Assembly: GCA_963995505.1 (NCBI GenBank)
Contig: OZ023197.1
Coordinates: 6,790,121-6,854,120 of the forward strand
Source: Hypericum androsaemum
Lineage: Eukaryota; Streptophyta; Magnoliopsida; Malpighiales; Hypericaceae
Direction: 5' to 3'
Length of the DNA: 64,000 bases
This document shows, piece by piece, positions 55,402-64,000 of this stretch (position 1 is the stretch's first letter; every line of letters begins with the position of its first letter). A program made the position numbers and the translations under genes. The notes under the pieces are model-generated. The model did no database searches. It was given only the letters and a program-made list of their open reading frames with translations, and was not told where the DNA came from.

Positions 55402-55812
55402 TGACGTAGCGTGCGGAAACTCGAGCAATCTCGAACCGATAAAAACCTCTCCAGGCACAACTTCCGTTGTGTTAAAGAGTTTGTCCAAGAGTGTTGGACG
55501 GCCAGCAAGGGCAAACTAAGACAAAAGGGACGCACCCTTGCTCAGAATTGGAAAAGAAACCTTTTCTCTCTTTAGAATGATTCAAAACTGATTCTTTATT
55601 GCTCACCATCATAGTCCTTTAATAGGGGCGTGACTTAAGGCTTGCTGAATGCCAAGCTAATCAAAAGCCACGGTTACAAGCCGATTAAGACAGCCATTTA
55701 TTTCCCCTTCCCCACATAATTGGTACTTAGACCTTATTAACTATTCGAATGAGCTGAATAACCTGATCAGTACAAAAACAACGAGAAAGCTAATAAGGAC
55801 GTCCCTACGTCA
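55402..55812 (-). repeat. C3 5' LTR
   Basis: 411 bp. Differs from the 3' LTR by one base (GGGACG against GCGACG) in my reading. Flanked by ACAAG. Confidence 0.92.
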
Positions 55813-55857
55813 ACAAGGATAATGAACTAAAGTAACAAGCTAAGCTCTGATACCAAC

Positions 55858-56662
55858 TGATATGAATCTCCGCGGAAAAGATTCACAACTCGGACCGTTT
55901 GTTACTTTAGAATGGAACAGATCACAACTCACAAGAACTTACACGAACTAAGGCACGAATTTGTACCTCAACCCGCTGCAAGGGCTTCTGAACCTTGACC
56001 TAAGGTCGTATCACGCCACAAACGGGGATGGAATATCCGCTTGATAAGTGAAGGATAAATTCTAGCCAAGACGACTCACTAGCCTAAGCAAGAACAAACG
56101 AGTATCAAACTCTCAACTAGCCATTGCTAAGTATTTCCGAATTGTGTGTGTACGTTTTATTGCTAGGAGTCCTCTTTATATAGGCTCCCAAAGTACCAAA
56201 ATATTCCTAAACAAGCTAACTCCTTAAAAGGAATTCAAAGGCTGGCCAAAACTCTCTTTCCTATTCTAAGGAGATTCTGGCCGAACTTATGCAACTAAAC
56301 AAGGAATAATATAAGCAAATAATATCTAATAGAATAGCTACTAGTTGCACGTCCAAAACAATTAGATGCATGGCCTAAATAGGCTGATTCTTCTTGATTC
56401 TCCATGTGCGCATGCATCTAGAAGCTTTCGTGCATGTCAAGCTTCCCATTCAGCCTCCAAAACGTGCATGGGCCTCCCTTGGGCTTCTTGGACGTCCTTG
56501 GTCCTCCACGCACTTGATTGAGCCCAAACTTCATGCATTAGTCCATTGAAATCAGATTGCAACTTCCTAGCTCTTGCTCTTGTCATTGGCCCAATTGGAA
56601 CTTGAACTTGCTTCGAGTCTACAAGCTTGATAGTTGGTGCATCCGTAGGCTTGCTCACATCA
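55858..56662 (-). repeat. A6 5' LTR
   Basis: Complete 805-bp A LTR on the minus strand. The remaining leader bases with the primer site lie at 55813-55857. Its U3 end abuts C4. Confidence 0.92.
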
Positions 56663-57304
56663 CCTGATCCGTTCCTCATCTATCCACCAAACTCCACCAA
56701 AATCTGAGCACTATGGCCGACCCTAATGACATCCCAAGACCCGACATGAATCAGAGATTCACTCAAATGGAGGCGGCAATTCAGGCGATCCTTACTCGTC
56801 TGGACAATCTGGCGGTGCAACCACCCGGGGTACAACCCGCTCCGGCTGAGGTACGTCACAATCAAGAGGAGGAAGAGGATGATGCTAATTCGGATGCCAC
56901 TTTATATGTGAGAAGGGGAGGAAGAGGTGTTCGTGGAACTAGGGGAAGAGGGCGTGGTGATGGTGGGCGTGGTCTTAGGAGAGAAGTTTATAGGGGGGAA
57001 GATCGCGGTGAAGAATATGTTAGGCGGGTAGATAGGCCATTCAAGATGAACATAGAAAAGTTCTACGGAGATGTTGATGTAGAGGCTTTCTTGAATTGGC
57101 TAGACTCTGTGGAGAAGTATTTTGATTGTATGGAGTTGACTGAAGAGAAAAAGGTGAGTTATGTAGCCTTTAAATTGGAATCAGGTGCGGCTGTTTGGTG
57201 GAGAAAAGAGCAAGAGGCCCGAAGGAGGAGAGGAGATCTACCAATCAGAGACTGGCCGACCATGGAGCAAGCCTTGAGGGAGAGGTTTTTGCCAGTGGAC
57301 TACC
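56663..57304 (+). pseudogene. C4 gag fragment
   Basis: Short 5' untranslated piece, then ATG at 56713: MADPNDIPRPDMNQRF, acidic and RG-rich segments, gag core (RPFKMNIEKFYGDVDVE, FDCMELTEEKKVSYVAFKL) to RFLPVDY, where the A9 LTR interrupts at 57304. C4 has no LTR in the window; its left edge is the A6 LTR. The bases before the A9 LTR (CTACC) should be the A9 target duplication, but the other side is off the window. Confidence 0.85.
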
Positions 57305-58108
57305 TGATATGAATCTTCGCGGAAAAGACTCACAACTCGGACCGTTTGTTACTTTAGAATGGAACAGATCACAACTCACAAGAACTCACACGAACTAAGG
57401 CACGAAATTGAACCTCAACCCGCTGCAAGAGCTTCTGAACCTTGACCCAAGGTCGTATCACGCCACGAGCGGGGATGGATGATCCGCTTGATAAGTGAAA
57501 GATAAATTCTAGCCAAGACGACTCACCAGCCTAAGCAAGAACAAACGAGTATCAAAACTCTCAATTAGCCAATGCTAAGCAATTTCCGAATTGTTGTGTT
57601 CTTTATTGAAGGGGGACGCCTCTTTATATAGGCTCCTCATGTCTTACAACTTTCCTAAACGAAACTAATTCCAAATAAGGAGTTTAAGGCTGGCCAAAAT
57701 TCTTTCCTATTCTAAAGAGATTCTGGCCGAACTTATTCAACTAAATAAGGAATAATATAAGCAAATAATATCTAATAGAATAACTACTAGGTGCACGTCC
57801 AAAACAAATAGATGCACGGACTAAATAGGCTGATTCCTCTTGATTCTCCATGTGCGCATGTATCTAGAAGCTTACGTGCATGTCAAGCCTCCCATTCAGC
57901 TTCCAAAACGTGCATGGGCCTCCCTTGGGCTTCTTGGACGTCCTTGGTCCTCCACGCACTTGATTGAGCCCAAACTTCTTCCATTAATCCATTGAAGTCA
58001 GATTGCAACTTCCTAGCTCGTGCTCTCGTCATTGGCCCAATCGGAACTTGAACTTGCTTCGAGTCTACAAGCTTGATAGTAGGTGCGTCCTTAGGCTTGC
58101 TCACATCA
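57305..58108 (-). repeat. A9 3' LTR
   Basis: 804 bp, complete, with coding tail. Adjoins PPT (plus-strand TTCCCCTCCTCTTG, 58109-58122). Confidence 0.93.
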
Positions 58109-61100
58109 TTCCCCTCCTCTTGAAAAGGATTTTTCCTCAAATCATCACCTACATCAAACGGACTCAAGTCAGCCACATTAAACGAAGCACTTACACTATA
58201 CTCACCCGGAAGGTCTAGCTTGTAGGCATTATCATTAATGCGTTCTAGCACTTGGAATGGACCATCTCCCCGTGGTAGCAACTTTGAACGTCTTTGGACA
58301 GGAAAACGCTCCTTCCTCATATGTAGCCAAACCCAATCGCCCGGCTCAAAGACAACCTTGTGCCTTCCTTTGTTTGCTTGCCTTGCATAGTGCTCCGTGC
58401 GCTTCTCGATGTTCATTCTAGCTTTCTCATGTAACTGCTTGACAAATTCAACTTTCTTCTTGCCATCTAAGTTAACATGCTCACTCGAAGGTAGAGGTGA
58501 TAAATCCAATGGAGTCAAAGGATTAAATCCATAAACAAGCTCAAATGGTGAGAATTGAGTAGCTGAATGGACAGAACGATTATAAGCAAACTCAACATGA
58601 GGCAAACAATCTTCCCAAGTCTTAATGTTATGCTTAATGAGTGCTCTCAAAAGTGTAGACAAAGTCCTATTTACTACTTCAGTTTGACCATCAGTTTGAG
58701 GATGACAAGTAGTAGAAAACAACAACTTAGTACCTAACTTGCACCACAAGGTCTTCCAAAAGTAACTTAGGAATTTAGCATCTCTATCAGAGATAATTGT
58801 CCTAGGCATGCCATGTAACCTAACAACCTCTCTAAAGAACAAATCAGCAATGTTTGAAGCATCATCAGTTTTATGACATGGAATGAAATGTGCCATCTTA
58901 GAAAACCTATCCACTACCACAAAAATTGAATCTCTTCCACGCTTAGTCCTAGGTAGGCCTAACACAAAATCCATAGAGATATCAATCCAGGGCTCACTAG
59001 GTATAGGTAGTGGGGTGTACAAACCATGGGGTTTTACCTTTGACTTGGCTTGCTTGCAAGTGATGCAACGACCACAAACTCTCTCAACGTCTCTCTTCAT
59101 GTGTGGCCAAAAGAAGTGATCTTGTAGCATTGCCAAGGTCTTTGCAATTCCAAAATGCCCCATTAAGCCACCTCCATGTGCCTCCTGAATTAGTAATTCT
59201 CGCATCGAACAATTAGGCACACAAAGTTTGTTTTCACGAAATAGGTAACCTTCATTACGAAAGAACTTACCAAATGCACTTCTTTCAGTTGATCTAAACA
59301 ACTCGCCAAAATCAACATCATCAACATACATCTCTTTAATGTGTTCAAAGCCAAGTTGTTTAGCATCAAGAGTTGAGATCAAGGCGTACCTTCGTGATAG
59401 TGCATCAGCCACTACATTTTCCTTACCTTGCTTGTAGCGAATGACATAAGGAAATGTCTCAATGAACTCCACCCATCGTGCATGCCTCTTGTTCAGCTTG
59501 TGTTGCCCCTTTAAGTGCTTGAGTGACTCATGATCAGTGTGAATCACGAACTCCTTTGGCCACAAGTAATGCTGCCATGTCTCCAGTGCTCGAACTAGTG
59601 CGTACAACTCCTTGTCATAGGTCGGGTAATTCAAGGTTGCACCACTTAGTTTCTCACTAAAGTATGCAATGGGTCTTCCTTCTTGCATAAGGACAGCTCC
59701 AATTCCTACACCAGAAGCATCACACTCTATTTCAAAAGTCTTAGAGAAATTAGGTAAAGCTAACAAGGGTGCATTAGTCAACTTCCCTTTCAGTAGTTGG
59801 AAAGCCTGCTCTTGTGCTTCTCCCCAAGTAAAGCCCACGTTCTTCTTGATGACTTCAGTTATGGGTGCGGCTATGCTACTAAAGTCCTTCACAAATCTCC
59901 TATAAAAACTAGCTAGTCCATGAAAGCTCCTAACATTAGCAACACTTGTAGGGCTTGGCCATTCACGGATAGCTCGGATCTTTTCTTCATCAACCTGTAT
60001 TCCGTTAGCTCCAACAACAAAACCCAAGAATACAAGCTTATCCGTACAAAAGGTGCACTTCTTCAAGTTAGCAAACAATTGTTCTTCTCTAAGTGCATCT
60101 AAGACAGATTTCAAATGTTCTAGATGATCCCCCACGTTCTTGCTATAGATGAGTATATCATCAAAGTAAACAACTACAAATTTACCAATGAATGGACGTA
60201 GAACATGATTCATGAGTCGCATAAACGTGCTAGGTGCGTTGGACAAACCAAATGGCATGACCATCCACTCATACAACCCATACTTAGTTTTAAAAGCAGT
60301 CTTCCACTCATCTCCTTCTTTCATCCTAATTTGATGATAACCACTCTTCAAATCAATCTTAGAAAACATGCAAGAACCATGCAACTCATCTAACATGTCA
60401 CCTAAACGAGGGATAGGGTGACGATATTTTACCGTTATGTTGTTGACTGCTCGGCAATCAACACACATTCTCCATGTTTTATCCTTCTTGGGCACAAGTA
60501 GGACTGGAACAGCACATGGACTCATGCTCTCTCTTACGTACCCTTTCTCCAACAGCTCGTTGACTTGCTTCTCAAGCTCCTTTGTCTCTTCAGGATTGCT
60601 TCTATATGCGGGACGATTAGGTATGGTAGCTCCCGGGACAAAGTCTATTTGATGTTCAATCCCACGAATAGGTGGCAAACCAGGTGGTAGCTCGTCGGGA
60701 AAGACATCCTTGTAATCCTGCAAAAGAGACACAACCGTACTAGGTACATGTGGTTCAAGCTCGTTAGTGTTTAAAAGTGCCTCCCTATACCGAAGTAAGA
60801 TCATAGGCTTCTTTGCAAAGCATGCTTGCTTAATATCACTTGTTCCCACATAGTAACTCTTTTTCCAACTCTCGTTTTTTCTCTCTTTGGCCGTTTTAAT
60901 TTCTTTTTTTCCGGCTTCTTTTGTTTTCTCAATCTTTTCCCCTCCATTGGCCGTTTTCCTTATCTTTTTTTCGGCTTCTTCTCTTCTCTCATTCTTTTTC
61001 TTTTTGTCACGCTCTCTTTGCTCATCACTTTCTTGTTGCAACAGTCTTTGATCTTCACAAACTTGTGATGGTGACAAGGGTGCCAAGGTGATTACTCTCT

Positions 61101-62670
61101 TCTTAAGTATAAATGAGTATTTGTTGGTGTAGCCATTATGATGCACTTTCCTATCAAACTGCCATGGCCTTCCTAACAATAGATGACCAGCTTGCATTGG
61201 TACAACATCACACAACACTTCATCCTCATAGTTGCCAATGCGGAATGTTACCAATACTTGCTTCATCACTCGTACTTCTCCACTATCATTCAGCCATTGT
61301 AGTTTGTAAGGCTTAGGGTGTTTTCCAGTGAGCAACCCCAACTTCTCCACCATAGTAGTGCTTGCGACATTAGCACAACTTCCTCCATCTATGATGACAC
61401 TACACACCTTGTCTTTGACATAGCACCTTGTGTGAAAAATATTTTCTCTTTGAGCCACATCATTTTCTTCTTTTACTTGCACATTCAATGCTCTTCTAGA
61501 CACAAGAGTAAGCCTCTCAGTAGCTTGGTACTCTTCCTCGGATACGTCCTCCAAAGAAGGCATGCTTTCATGCTCCGAATCCTCTTCTTCAGTTTCAATC
61601 TCTCCACTCTCCTTGATCACCATTGCTTGCTTGTTAGGGCATTGACTTGAGATGTGCCCTCTTCCTTGACACTTAAAGCACTTGATGTCACGGTTCCTAG
61701 CTGGAGTGACTTCCACTTTCCTTTGAGAATTAGCTTGAGAACTCTCGGATTTATGCTCTACTTTGGCTGCTTGTGGCTTGTCAAACTTCTTTTGGTAGTT
61801 TGGCTTCCAAGTAGAATTCGATGTAGCTTTTGTTCTCCCCTCTCCTATCTTGAGTTGCTTCTCAATTTTCGTTGCCATATGCACCATGTCCTCCAACTCC
61901 ACATAGTGTTTCAACTCATCTTTGTCTTGAATTTCAGGATTGAGTCCATTCAAGAACCTTGCCATTGTAACTTCTCTATCTTCATCTATATCAGCTCTTA
62001 TCATGGCCATCTCCATCTGTTTGAAATACTCCTCCACACTCAAACTTCCTTGCCTCATTCCTTGTAACTTCTTATACAGCTCTCTATAGTAATGACTTGG
62101 AACAAATCTCTTCCTCATCACCACTTTCATGTCTTCCCAAGTAGCTATAGGGCGTTCTCTATTTCTCCTCCTGCTAGTCACAAGTTGATCCCACCAAGTT
62201 ATAGCATAATCAGTGAATTCGGTGATGGCAAGTTTTACCTTCTTTTCTTGGGAGCTATTGTGGCAATCAAACACGAACTCAATCTTCTTCTCCCACTCTA
62301 AGTACGCCTCCGGGTCAGAACGACCAGCAAAGGAAGGTATCTTCAGTTTGATACTCCCTATGTTGTCGTCTCTCTTTGGCCTTGCCTCCCTAGGTGGACG
62401 GTTTGTTCTTGCTCTCCTAAGACTCCTTGTAGAGCCTACGCCTTCTTCCGATTCAGAATCAGCTCCGCTCGACTCTCCAATAGGTACTCCTCTCCTACGC
62501 CTTTGGAGTTCGCCTCGCGTTTGGGGGTTGTCACGAGAATTCTCCACGGCATCCACGCGTAGTTGCAAAGGCTCCATCTGAGCTTGCACCATCCGCTCGA
62601 GCTTCCCGGCCAAGGCATCCACTAATAACTTAAGGTCTATGTTTTCCATAGTTTGACCTTCATGCGACAT
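57883..62670 (-). CDS. A9 gag-pol polyprotein, intact (1595 aa)
   Basis: Uninterrupted, same length and domain order as A5: knuckle, protease DGG, RT with YFDD, RNase H, integrase zinc finger and DDE core, GPF motif and LTR-encoded tail [15 protein letters not shown]. Scattered differences include KDELKHY for KVELQHY in gag, RLGDML for RLDDML in RT, and [10 protein letters not shown] for [10 protein letters not shown]. The RLGDML change hits a residue constant in the other copies and may lower RT activity. Start chosen at MSHEGQTM as in all copies. Confidence 0.92.
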   Translation of the reverse strand: MSHEGQTMENIDLKLLVDALAGKLERMVQAQMEPLQLRVDAVENSRDNPQTRGELQRRRRGVPIGESSGADSESEEGVGSTRSLRRARTNRPPREARPKRDDNIGSIKLKIPSFAGRSDPEAYLEWEKKIEFVFDCHNSSQEKKVKLAITEFTDYAITWWDQLVTSRRRNRERPIATWEDMKVVMRKRFVPSHYYRELYKKLQGMRQGSLSVEEYFKQMEMAMIRADIDEDREVTMARFLNGLNPEIQDKDELKHYVELEDMVHMATKIEKQLKIGEGRTKATSNSTWKPNYQKKFDKPQAAKVEHKSESSQANSQRKVEVTPARNRDIKCFKCQGRGHISSQCPNKQAMVIKESGEIETEEEDSEHESMPSLEDVSEEEYQATERLTLVSRRALNVQVKEENDVAQRENIFHTRCYVKDKVCSVIIDGGSCANVASTTMVEKLGLLTGKHPKPYKLQWLNDSGEVRVMKQVLVTFRIGNYEDEVLCDVVPMQAGHLLLGRPWQFDRKVHHNGYTNKYSFILKKRVITLAPLSPSQVCEDQRLLQQESDEQRERDKKKKNERREEAEKKIRKTANGGEKIEKTKEAGKKEIKTAKERKNESWKKSYYVGTSDIKQACFAKKPMILLRYREALLNTNELEPHVPSTVVSLLQDYKDVFPDELPPGLPPIRGIEHQIDFVPGATIPNRPAYRSNPEETKELEKQVNELLEKGYVRESMSPCAVPVLLVPKKDKTWRMCVDCRAVNNITVKYRHPIPRLGDMLDELHGSCMFSKIDLKSGYHQIRMKEGDEWKTAFKTKYGLYEWMVMPFGLSNAPSTFMRLMNHVLRPFIGKFVVVYFDDILIYSKNVGDHLEHLKSVLDALREEQLFANLKKCTFCTDKLVFLGFVVGANGIQVDEEKIRAIREWPSPTSVANVRSFHGLASFYRRFVKDFSSIAAPITEVIKKNVGFTWGEAQEQAFQLLKGKLTNAPLLALPNFSKTFEIECDASGVGIGAVLMQEGRPIAYFSEKLSGATLNYPTYDKELYALVRALETWQHYLWPKEFVIHTDHESLKHLKGQHKLNKRHARWVEFIETFPYVIRYKQGKENVVADALSRRYALISTLDAKQLGFEHIKEMYVDDVDFGELFRSTERSAFGKFFRNEGYLFRENKLCVPNCSMRELLIQEAHGGGLMGHFGIAKTLAMLQDHFFWPHMKRDVERVCGRCITCKQAKSKVKPHGLYTPLPIPSEPWIDISMDFVLGLPRTKRGRDSIFVVVDRFSKMAHFIPCHKTDDASNIADLFFREVVRLHGMPRTIISDRDAKFLSYFWKTLWCKLGTKLLFSTTCHPQTDGQTEVVNRTLSTLLRALIKHNIKTWEDCLPHVEFAYNRSVHSATQFSPFELVYGFNPLTPLDLSPLPSSEHVNLDGKKKVEFVKQLHEKARMNIEKRTEHYARQANKGRHKVVFEPGDWVWLHMRKERFPVQRRSKLLPRGDGPFQVLERINDNAYKLDLPGEYSVSASFNVADLSPFDVGDDLRKNPFQEEGNDVSKPKDAPTIKLVDSKQVQVPIGPMTRARARKLQSDFNGLMEEVWAQSSAWRTKDVQEAQGRPMHVLEAEWEA

Positions 62671-63279
62671 GTTTGCTGCAAGAAAAATTGGTTAGTCAAA
62701 AAATATGGCCTCACAAGCTCACTCCCTTACGTGTATACTCTCAATGTATGGTGCACTCAAGTTCACTCGTGTTTGCACTCAAATATTTGGCTTTTCTCTC
62801 TAAGGTACTCGCACACTCTTGCCTTTTTCCTCTCATGATACTTGTATGTTCTTACTAAGGCTAGAACGGCCTTGCTTGAGCTTCACGCTTTAACAAACAG
62901 AATGTTAAAGTTCCTCTTTGGTCTTTCTTTTAGTCTTGCTCGTCCCCTTTCTTGATCAGCTGTTGCGCCTCCTTAGTTTGCTAGCTTCCCTCGGATTTGC
63001 TTCCTCTTTAGCTTGAGACTTCCAATTTAGCTTGCGACTTCCTTCTTCTTTTTCTTTTTTTTTCCTTTTTTTTTTCTTTTCTTTTCTTTTCTTTTCTTTT
63101 CTTTTCTTTTCTTTCTTTTCTTGCTTCACTCGTTTGTTTTCCTCTCTTTTCTCTCAAACAGCGAGGAGAGAAAACGAACCAACAAAGAGCAAAAAAATAA
63201 CAAGCAACAAAACGAACCAACAAGAACAAAAATAACAAGGATAATGAACTAAAGTAACAAGCTAAGCTCTGATACCAAC
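62671..63279 (-). other. A9 leader with primer site
   Basis: Purine-rich leader with AAAAG repeats (about 63048-63125) and a shortened minisatellite. Primer site complementary to 63266-63277. No gene. Confidence 0.82.
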
Positions 63280-64000
63280 TGATATGAATCTTCACGGAAA
63301 AGACTCACAACTCGGACCGTTTGTTACTTTAGAATGGAACAGATCACAACTCACAAGAACTCACACGAACTAAGGCACGAAATTGAACCTCAACCCGCTG
63401 CAAGAGCTTCTGAACCTTGACCCAAGGTCGTATCACGCCACGAGCGGGGATGGATGATCCGCTTGATAAGTGAAAGATAAATTCTAGCCAAGACGACTCA
63501 CCAGCCTAAGCAAGAACAAACGAGTATCAAAACTCTCAATTAGCCAATGCTAAGCAATTTCCGAATTGTTGTGTTCTTTATTGAAGGGGGACGCCTCTTT
63601 ATATAGGCTCCTCATGTCTTATAACTTTCCTAAACGAAACTAACTCCAAATAAGGAGTTTAAGGCTGGCCAAAATTCTTTCCTATTCTAAAGAGATTCTG
63701 GCCGAACTTATTCAACTAAATAAGGAATAATATAAGCAAATAATATCTAATAGAATAACTACTAGGTGCACGTCCAAAACAAATAGATGCACGGACTAAA
63801 TAGGCTGATTCCTCTTGATTCTCCATGTGCGCATGTATCTAGAAGCTTACATGCATGTCAAGCCTCCCATTCAGCTTCCAAAACGTGCATGGGCCTCCCT
63901 TGGGCTTCTTGGACGTCCTTGGTCCTCCACGCACTTGATTGAGCCCAAACTTCTTCCATTAATCCATTGAAGTCAGATTGCAACTTCCTAGCTCGTGCTC
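63280..64000 (-). repeat. A9 5' LTR, partial
   Basis: First 721 bp (plus-strand order) of the LTR; the U3 terminus is beyond the window. Confidence 0.92.

Larger units (their letters stand above)
42665..55812 (-). mobile_element. C3: complete family C element
   Basis: Two 411-bp LTRs (42665-43075 and 55402-55812) with one difference seen by eye, primer site (55388-55399), gag-pol, and a perfect target duplication ACAAG (42660-42664, 55813-55817). Without the nested A7/A8 insert it is about 5.4 kb. Young by LTR identity, but gag is frameshifted and RT is split by the insert. Confidence 0.93.
32232..56662. mobile_element. A5/A6: tail-to-tail family A composite with nested C3
   Basis: A complete plus-strand A element (A5) lacking only the last 29 bp of its 3' LTR is joined to a minus-strand A element (A6) truncated in RNase H. 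A6's leader is split by C3 (42665-55812). The outer ends are the U3 terminus of A5 (32232) and of A6 (56662). Flanks GCCCC and CCTGA do not match, and the flanking sequences are different C elements. Confidence 0.83.
57305..64000 (-). mobile_element. A9: family A element, 5' LTR cut by window end
   Basis: Minus-strand element with 3' LTR (57305-58108), PPT, intact gag-pol, leader, primer site (63266-63277) and 5' LTR from 63280 to the window edge. The visible LTR parts differ by a few substitutions (for example 63295 against 57320). Confidence 0.93.

Noticed and set aside
5815..64000. Chromodomain at the integrase C-terminus of A or C
   Set aside because: After the GPF/GPY motif I see no aromatic-cage chromodomain pattern. 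A has the short basic tail instead; C ends soon after.
1..64000. The inverted and tandem structures as pure assembly artefacts
   Set aside because: Cannot be excluded without reads, but perfect target duplications at GAAAG, ACTCT, ACAAG and ACAGA and continuous frames across the sites argue for real insertions.
1..64000. Host genes, tRNA, rRNA or an organelle insert
   Set aside because: Every open frame of weight traces to families A, B, C or D. No RNA gene signature seen.

Overview
The window is plant nuclear DNA made almost entirely of nested LTR retrotransposons. I recognise no host gene, tRNA or rRNA. Every complete element carries the primer-binding site TGGTATCAGAGC (initiator-Met tRNA type, normal for plants) and the polyproteins are Ty3/gypsy (PR-RT-RNaseH-IN order). 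An angiosperm heterochromatic or pericentromeric block is likely; the species is not determinable. I use working names. Family A: autonomous, LTR about 805 bp, TGATGTGAGC...ATTCATATCA, one gag-pol frame of about 1595 codons that runs into the 3' LTR. Family B: non-autonomous, LTR 792 bp, own 344-codon ORF, no pol. Family C: autonomous Ty3 type, LTR 411-477 bp with TGACGTAG/CTACGTCA ends. Family D: a diverged relative of A.

Left part (1-19409) is a five-level nest. A family B fragment (18812-19409) holds minus-strand element C1 (14894-18811). C1 holds plus-strand D (12438-14893), plus a solo A LTR with target duplication ACTCT. D holds a minus-strand tandem array of B (1-12437). One B LTR holds A1 (5815-12219), a complete A element with identical LTRs and target duplication GAAAG. 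A1 lacks 438 bp of the reverse transcriptase region, and the missing segment starts GT and ends AG exactly like a spliced intron.

Middle (19410-32231): an inverted A composite (19410-24787), a 3' fragment of another A copy with its LTR and leader (24788-26411), a 3.5-kb polypyrimidine array of degenerate CCTTTTCTTG / CCTTATCTTG units (26412-29894), and a chimeric C copy with gag-protease only (29895-32231).

Right part (32232-64000): a complete-coding A element (A5, plus) is fused tail-to-tail to a broken minus A element (A6). A6's leader holds a complete C element (C3, 42665-55812, target duplication ACAAG). C3's RT gene holds a second inverted A composite (45371-53067, target duplication ACAGA) with an open polyprotein (A8). 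Then come a C gag fragment (C4) and a further A element with an open polyprotein (A9, minus), whose 5' LTR runs off the window.

Three A insertions are bounded at both ends by the U3 terminus of an LTR in inverted orientation. This is not the normal LTR geometry, and one of them has a perfect 5-bp target duplication. That pattern and the spliced-looking A1 copy are the main discoveries. B probably depends on A/D proteins: it shares their primer site, polypurine leader, PPT and terminal sequence.
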